Assembly (NCBI GenBank): GCA_023423895.1
Contig: JAFAER010000077.1
Span: 1 to 64,000 of the forward strand
Direction of reading: 5' to 3'
From: Pseudomonadota bacterium
Lineage (GTDB): Bacteria > Myxococcota_A > Polyangia > Polyangiales > Polyangiaceae
Length of the DNA: 64,000 nucleotides
Shown: positions 61,086-64,000 of the stretch, in pieces
Position numbering within the stretch: the first letter of the stretch is position 1
Layout of the letters: each line of letters opens with the position of its first letter
Notes under the pieces: model-generated
Told to the model about the DNA's origin: nothing
The model's database searches: none
What the model saw: the letters and a program-made list of their open reading frames with translations, nothing else
Position numbers and translations under genes: made by a program

Positions 61086-62108
61086 ATGCTGAGCCGCGTC
61101 GCCGATGCGATCTACTGGATGAGCCGCTACGTCGAGCGCGCCGAGAACGTCGCGCGCTTCGTCGACGTCAACCTGCACCTCGCCCTCGACTTCCCGGACG
61201 AGACGCCCGGCGGCGCCCAGTGGGAGCCGCTCGTCGCCACCACCGGCGACGCGGAGATCTTCGCAAAGCGCTACGGCGAGGCCTCGCGGGACAACGTCCT
61301 TCACTTTCTCACGTTCGACCGCGAGAGCCCGAACTCGATCATCTCGTGCCTCGCGCTCGCCCGCGAGAACGCGCGCTCCGTGCGCGAGATCATCTCCTCC
61401 GAAATGTGGGAGCAGGTCAACAACGCCTACCTCATGGTGATGGACGCGGCGAAGTCGCGGATGGCGCTCGACGGCTCGCACGACTTCTTCACGCAGGTGA
61501 AGCAAGCGTCTCACCTCTTCGTCGGCACGACGTACCTGACGATGAGCCACACGGAGGCCTGGCACTTCGCGCGCATGGGCCGCCTGCTCGAGCGCGCCGA
61601 CAAGACGTCACGCATCCTCGACGTGAAGTATTTCCTCCTCCTGCCGAACCCGACCGACGTCGGCTCGACGCTCGATGCGCTGCAATGGGGCGCACTGCTC
61701 CGATCGGCAAGCGCCTTCGAGATGTACCGCAAGCGCCATCACGGCATCACGCCGGCCAAGGTCGTCGAGTTTCTCATGCTCGACCGCAAGTTCCCGCGCT
61801 CGGTGCGCTACTGCCTGTCGAAGGCAGAGCGCTCGCTCCATGCGATCACGGGGGCGGCGCTCGGGACGTGGACCAACGGCGCGGAGCGCGAGCTCGGACG
61901 CTTGAACGCGGAGCTCTCGTACGCGGCGACCCAGGAGATCCTCTCGCGCGGCCTCCACGAGTACATCGACGACCTGCAGCAGCGCCTCAACTACGTGAGC
62001 CAGTCGGTCTACGAGACGTTCTTCGCGATGAAGCCCGTCGAGCCCGAAGAACCGCGGGACGCCGAGGCGCGGCGTTCGCTCCCTCCGCTGTCGACGACAC
62101 GTCTCTGA
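61086..62108 (+). CDS. Alpha-E domain protein (DUF403)
   Basis: A 340-residue, all-helical protein. The start (MLSRVADAIYWMSRYVERAE) and repeated WMSRYVERAENVARF-type and LLERADKTSRILDVKY segments are characteristic of alpha-E. In other bacteria it is encoded with a permuted ATP-grasp and a transglutaminase-like protease, suspected to make or cut a peptide or protein tag. The transglutaminase gene is not within the window; the next gene is unrelated. Confidence 0.92.
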   Translation: MLSRVADAIYWMSRYVERAENVARFVDVNLHLALDFPDETPGGAQWEPLVATTGDAEIFAKRYGEASRDNVLHFLTFDRESPNSIISCLALARENARSVREIISSEMWEQVNNAYLMVMDAAKSRMALDGSHDFFTQVKQASHLFVGTTYLTMSHTEAWHFARMGRLLERADKTSRILDVKYFLLLPNPTDVGSTLDALQWGALLRSASAFEMYRKRHHGITPAKVVEFLMLDRKFPRSVRYCLSKAERSLHAITGAALGTWTNGAERELGRLNAELSYAATQEILSRGLHEYIDDLQQRLNYVSQSVYETFFAMKPVEPEEPRDAEARRSLPPLSTTRL

Positions 62109-62171
62109 GCCGACTCGCAAGCGGGATGCGCTTGCCATCCGGGTGACGTGCGGGCTTGACTCAAGACCGCC

Positions 62172-64000
62172 GTGTTCGAAAAAAATACGCTCCTCTGGGT
62201 GCTCGCGGTCGTCACGGCGACCGTCGGCGGATGTTCGGATGACGCTTCCGGCCCGGCTGAGGAGGGCCCGCTCGTCATCGAGGACGGCTGCCAGCCGCTG
62301 CTCGCGCGGTCGGAAGCGGACGACATCTCGCGCGGGACCTGTCTCCTTCCGTACCCATCGGACTTCTATCGAGACACCTCCGGCGCGGCGCCCCGCGTCG
62401 TCGTCCGCGGAAAGGCGAAACCGGAGCGCGCCGCCGGTGGAACCGCGGACGTGCACGACGTCATCGCGATGGACGGCTTCTCGCTCATCCCGTCGATCGT
62501 CGCGACGCTCCCGAGCGCCGTCGTCCGCGATGGCTTGCCCGGGCTGCTCGACGATCCGGCACGGAGCGCCACCGCATCCAGCTCCACGATCATCCTCGAT
62601 GCCGAGACCGGAGCCTTCGTCCCGCACTACACCGACAAGATCGATCGCGGCCTCGACGACGAGCACAAGCCGCTCGTGCTCCGGCCGTTCGCGCCTCTGG
62701 CCGCGAAGAAACGCTACGTCGTGGCGTTGAAGGGCGTCCGACTCGCAGGGACCTCGGATCCCGCGCAACTCGCGCCGCCGCCGGAGGGCTTCCGCCGCCT
62801 CCGAGACGGCGACGTCTCGCGCGACCCGGCCCTCGGCGCAATGGCCGCGCGCTTCGACACCGACGTCTTCGCCCCTCTCGAGCGCGCGGGGATCGCCCGC
62901 AAGGAGCTGCAGCTCGCCTGGGACTTCACGACGGGCAGCGAGGAGCAGCCGCGCGAGGCGATGCTCTCCGTGCGCGATCTCACGTTGGCCTGGCTGACGA
63001 CGAACACGCCGACGATCACGATCACCGGAACCAAGCCCGGTTCGGGACGCATCTGGAAGACCGTGTACGCGACGCTCACAGGTCCGCTCTTTCTCGATCA
63101 GGCAGGCCCCGGCGGAAGGATCTTCCGCGGCGCCGACGGCCAGGTGGCGCAGAACGGGACGACGACGTTCGACGTGACGATCAGCATTCCGAGCTCGCTG
63201 CGCGACCGGTTCGAGCCCGGCCGCGCGATCGCGTACGGACATGGCTTCTTCGGCAGCCGTGACGAGCTCGAGGGCGGCGGCGCGCAGACCATCGCGCAGC
63301 ACCTCGCCGCGGTCGAGTTCGGGACCGACTGGTGGGGCATGTCGAGAGAGGACATCGGGCGCGTGAGCAACACGCTCGGCGACGATCCGAGCCACGGCGC
63401 CGACTTCGCCGAACGGGTTCATCAAGCCATGGCGAACTGGCTCGTCTTGATGTCGGCGATCCGTGGACCACTCACGCAGCAGCCGGAGCTGATGCGACCG
63501 TCCGAAGGACCTGGCGTGGTCGTCGGTCCGGGAGGCACGTCGAACGCCGGCCAGCTCGTCTACGATCCGTCCTTCGTTGCGTACTTCGGCGCGAGCATGG
63601 GACACATCCTCGGCGCGACGCTCGCGGCGCTCGATCCCGTGCTCACGCGGGCCGTCTTCAACGTGGGAGGCGGCGGCTTCACGCACATGATGCCGCGTTC
63701 GGCCGCGTTCGGGCCGTTCTCGATCATGCTCGATGTGACGTTCAAGGACGAGCTGCTCGTGCAGGCGTACATCGCCATGTTCCAGCGCGCGCTCGATCGG
63801 ATCGATCCGGTCACCTACGCGCCGCTGGTCGTGTCCGCCCCCGAACGCCGGGTGCTCGTGCAGACCGGGCTCGGCGATCCGGTGGTGCCGAACGTGGGCA
63901 GCTTTCTCCATGCGCGCGCGCTCGGTCTCAAGCAGACGATGCCCGCCGCACACGCGGTGTTCGGCCTCGAGCCGGCGACCGATCCGGCCGCGAGCGCGCT
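62172..64000 (+). CDS. Alpha/beta-hydrolase-like lipoprotein, C-terminus outside window
   Basis: Starts at a GTG; the frame stays open to the window end, giving 609 codons so far. Signal peptide with lipobox GGC (Cys ~21). The middle has strands and a likely oxyanion motif (AIAYGHGFFGSRDE, ~357-370), and FGASMGHIL (~474-482) fits the Gly-x-Ser-x-Gly nucleophile elbow of alpha/beta hydrolases. Residues before ~330 look like an additional beta-rich domain. It may be a surface esterase or peptidase. Catalytic Asp and His cannot be placed because the end is missing. Confidence 0.78.
   Translation, partial: MFEKNTLLWVLAVVTATVGGCSDDASGPAEEGPLVIEDGCQPLLARSEADDISRGTCLLPYPSDFYRDTSGAAPRVVVRGKAKPERAAGGTADVHDVIAMDGFSLIPSIVATLPSAVVRDGLPGLLDDPARSATASSSTIILDAETGAFVPHYTDKIDRGLDDEHKPLVLRPFAPLAAKKRYVVALKGVRLAGTSDPAQLAPPPEGFRRLRDGDVSRDPALGAMAARFDTDVFAPLERAGIARKELQLAWDFTTGSEEQPREAMLSVRDLTLAWLTTNTPTITITGTKPGSGRIWKTVYATLTGPLFLDQAGPGGRIFRGADGQVAQNGTTTFDVTISIPSSLRDRFEPGRAIAYGHGFFGSRDELEGGGAQTIAQHLAAVEFGTDWWGMSREDIGRVSNTLGDDPSHGADFAERVHQAMANWLVLMSAIRGPLTQQPELMRPSEGPGVVVGPGGTSNAGQLVYDPSFVAYFGASMGHILGATLAALDPVLTRAVFNVGGGGFTHMMPRSAAFGPFSIMLDVTFKDELLVQAYIAMFQRALDRIDPVTYAPLVVSAPERRVLVQTGLGDPVVPNVGSFLHARALGLKQTMPAAHAVFGLEPATDPAASA

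Overview
The window is GC-rich, densely coding DNA. Its gene style points to a myxobacterium (Myxococcota, probably Polyangia): many lipoproteins with Asp/Ala/Gly/Ser-rich linkers, cysteine-rich exported proteins of unknown function, a Ser/Thr kinase with a TPR-like tail, stand-alone and degenerate receiver domains, an NtrC/histidine-kinase pair, and frequent GTG/TTG starts with overlapping stop/start codons. This placement comes from gene content only. No rRNA, phage, transposase or CRISPR was seen. Because of the base composition, very long open frames lie opposite or out of frame with real genes; they were discarded.

Left part (1-17 kb). A truncated calcium-repeat/collagen-like lipoprotein and a sodium:solute symporter come first, then a kinase-type ATPase without a phosphorylation helix, several exported proteins, a LysR regulator and a trypsin-like lipoprotein protease. 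A tight three-gene unit follows (8.0-9.3 kb): a membrane-anchored protein with three Cys-Cys motifs, an ECF sigma factor and a Cys-containing multi-span membrane protein. Next are a PAP2 phosphatase with a coupled partner, a cupin, a GT4 glycosyltransferase, a receiver protein, a HicA-like small protein, and a pseudo-receiver with a zinc-ribbon tail whose reading frame runs into an antisense tRNA-Pro gene.

Middle (16-36 kb). This holds an NmrA-like protein, a copper-type four-helix-bundle protein with 18 Cys, a CehA/McbA-like PHP lipoprotein, an M20 peptidase, a fatty-acid-hydroxylase-like membrane enzyme behind a perfect inverted repeat, argC-argB, and a ~1 kb non-coding island of nested inverted and direct repeats. 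Two tandem Cys-repeat lipoproteins lie opposite hisH-hisA. A deoC / aldehyde dehydrogenase / short aldehyde-dehydrogenase-like module follows, with a roughly ten-copy heptanucleotide tract just upstream of the dehydrogenase. A SulP transporter closes the section.

Right part (36-64 kb). An NtrC-type regulator with its histidine kinase, a thioredoxin-fold protein, a winged-helix regulator with a readable promoter and terminator, a ferredoxin-thioredoxin-reductase-like catalytic subunit, bS21 and a large Ser/Thr kinase come first. Then a nucleoid-type protein, a SemiSWEET-like protein, a Cu/Zn superoxide dismutase lipoprotein, tRNA-Leu and a Ppx/GppA-HD protein. The last 10 kb is an all-plus run: TonB receptor, DUF4159 protein, VWA membrane protein, circularly permuted ATP-grasp, alpha-E protein and a truncated alpha/beta-hydrolase-like lipoprotein.

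The best candidates for something undescribed are the Cys-Cys/ECF/membrane unit, the duplicated C-x3-C-x3-C repeat lipoproteins, the pseudo-receiver/zinc-ribbon protein, the catalytically dead ALDH partner, and the repeat tract that could switch ALDH expression.
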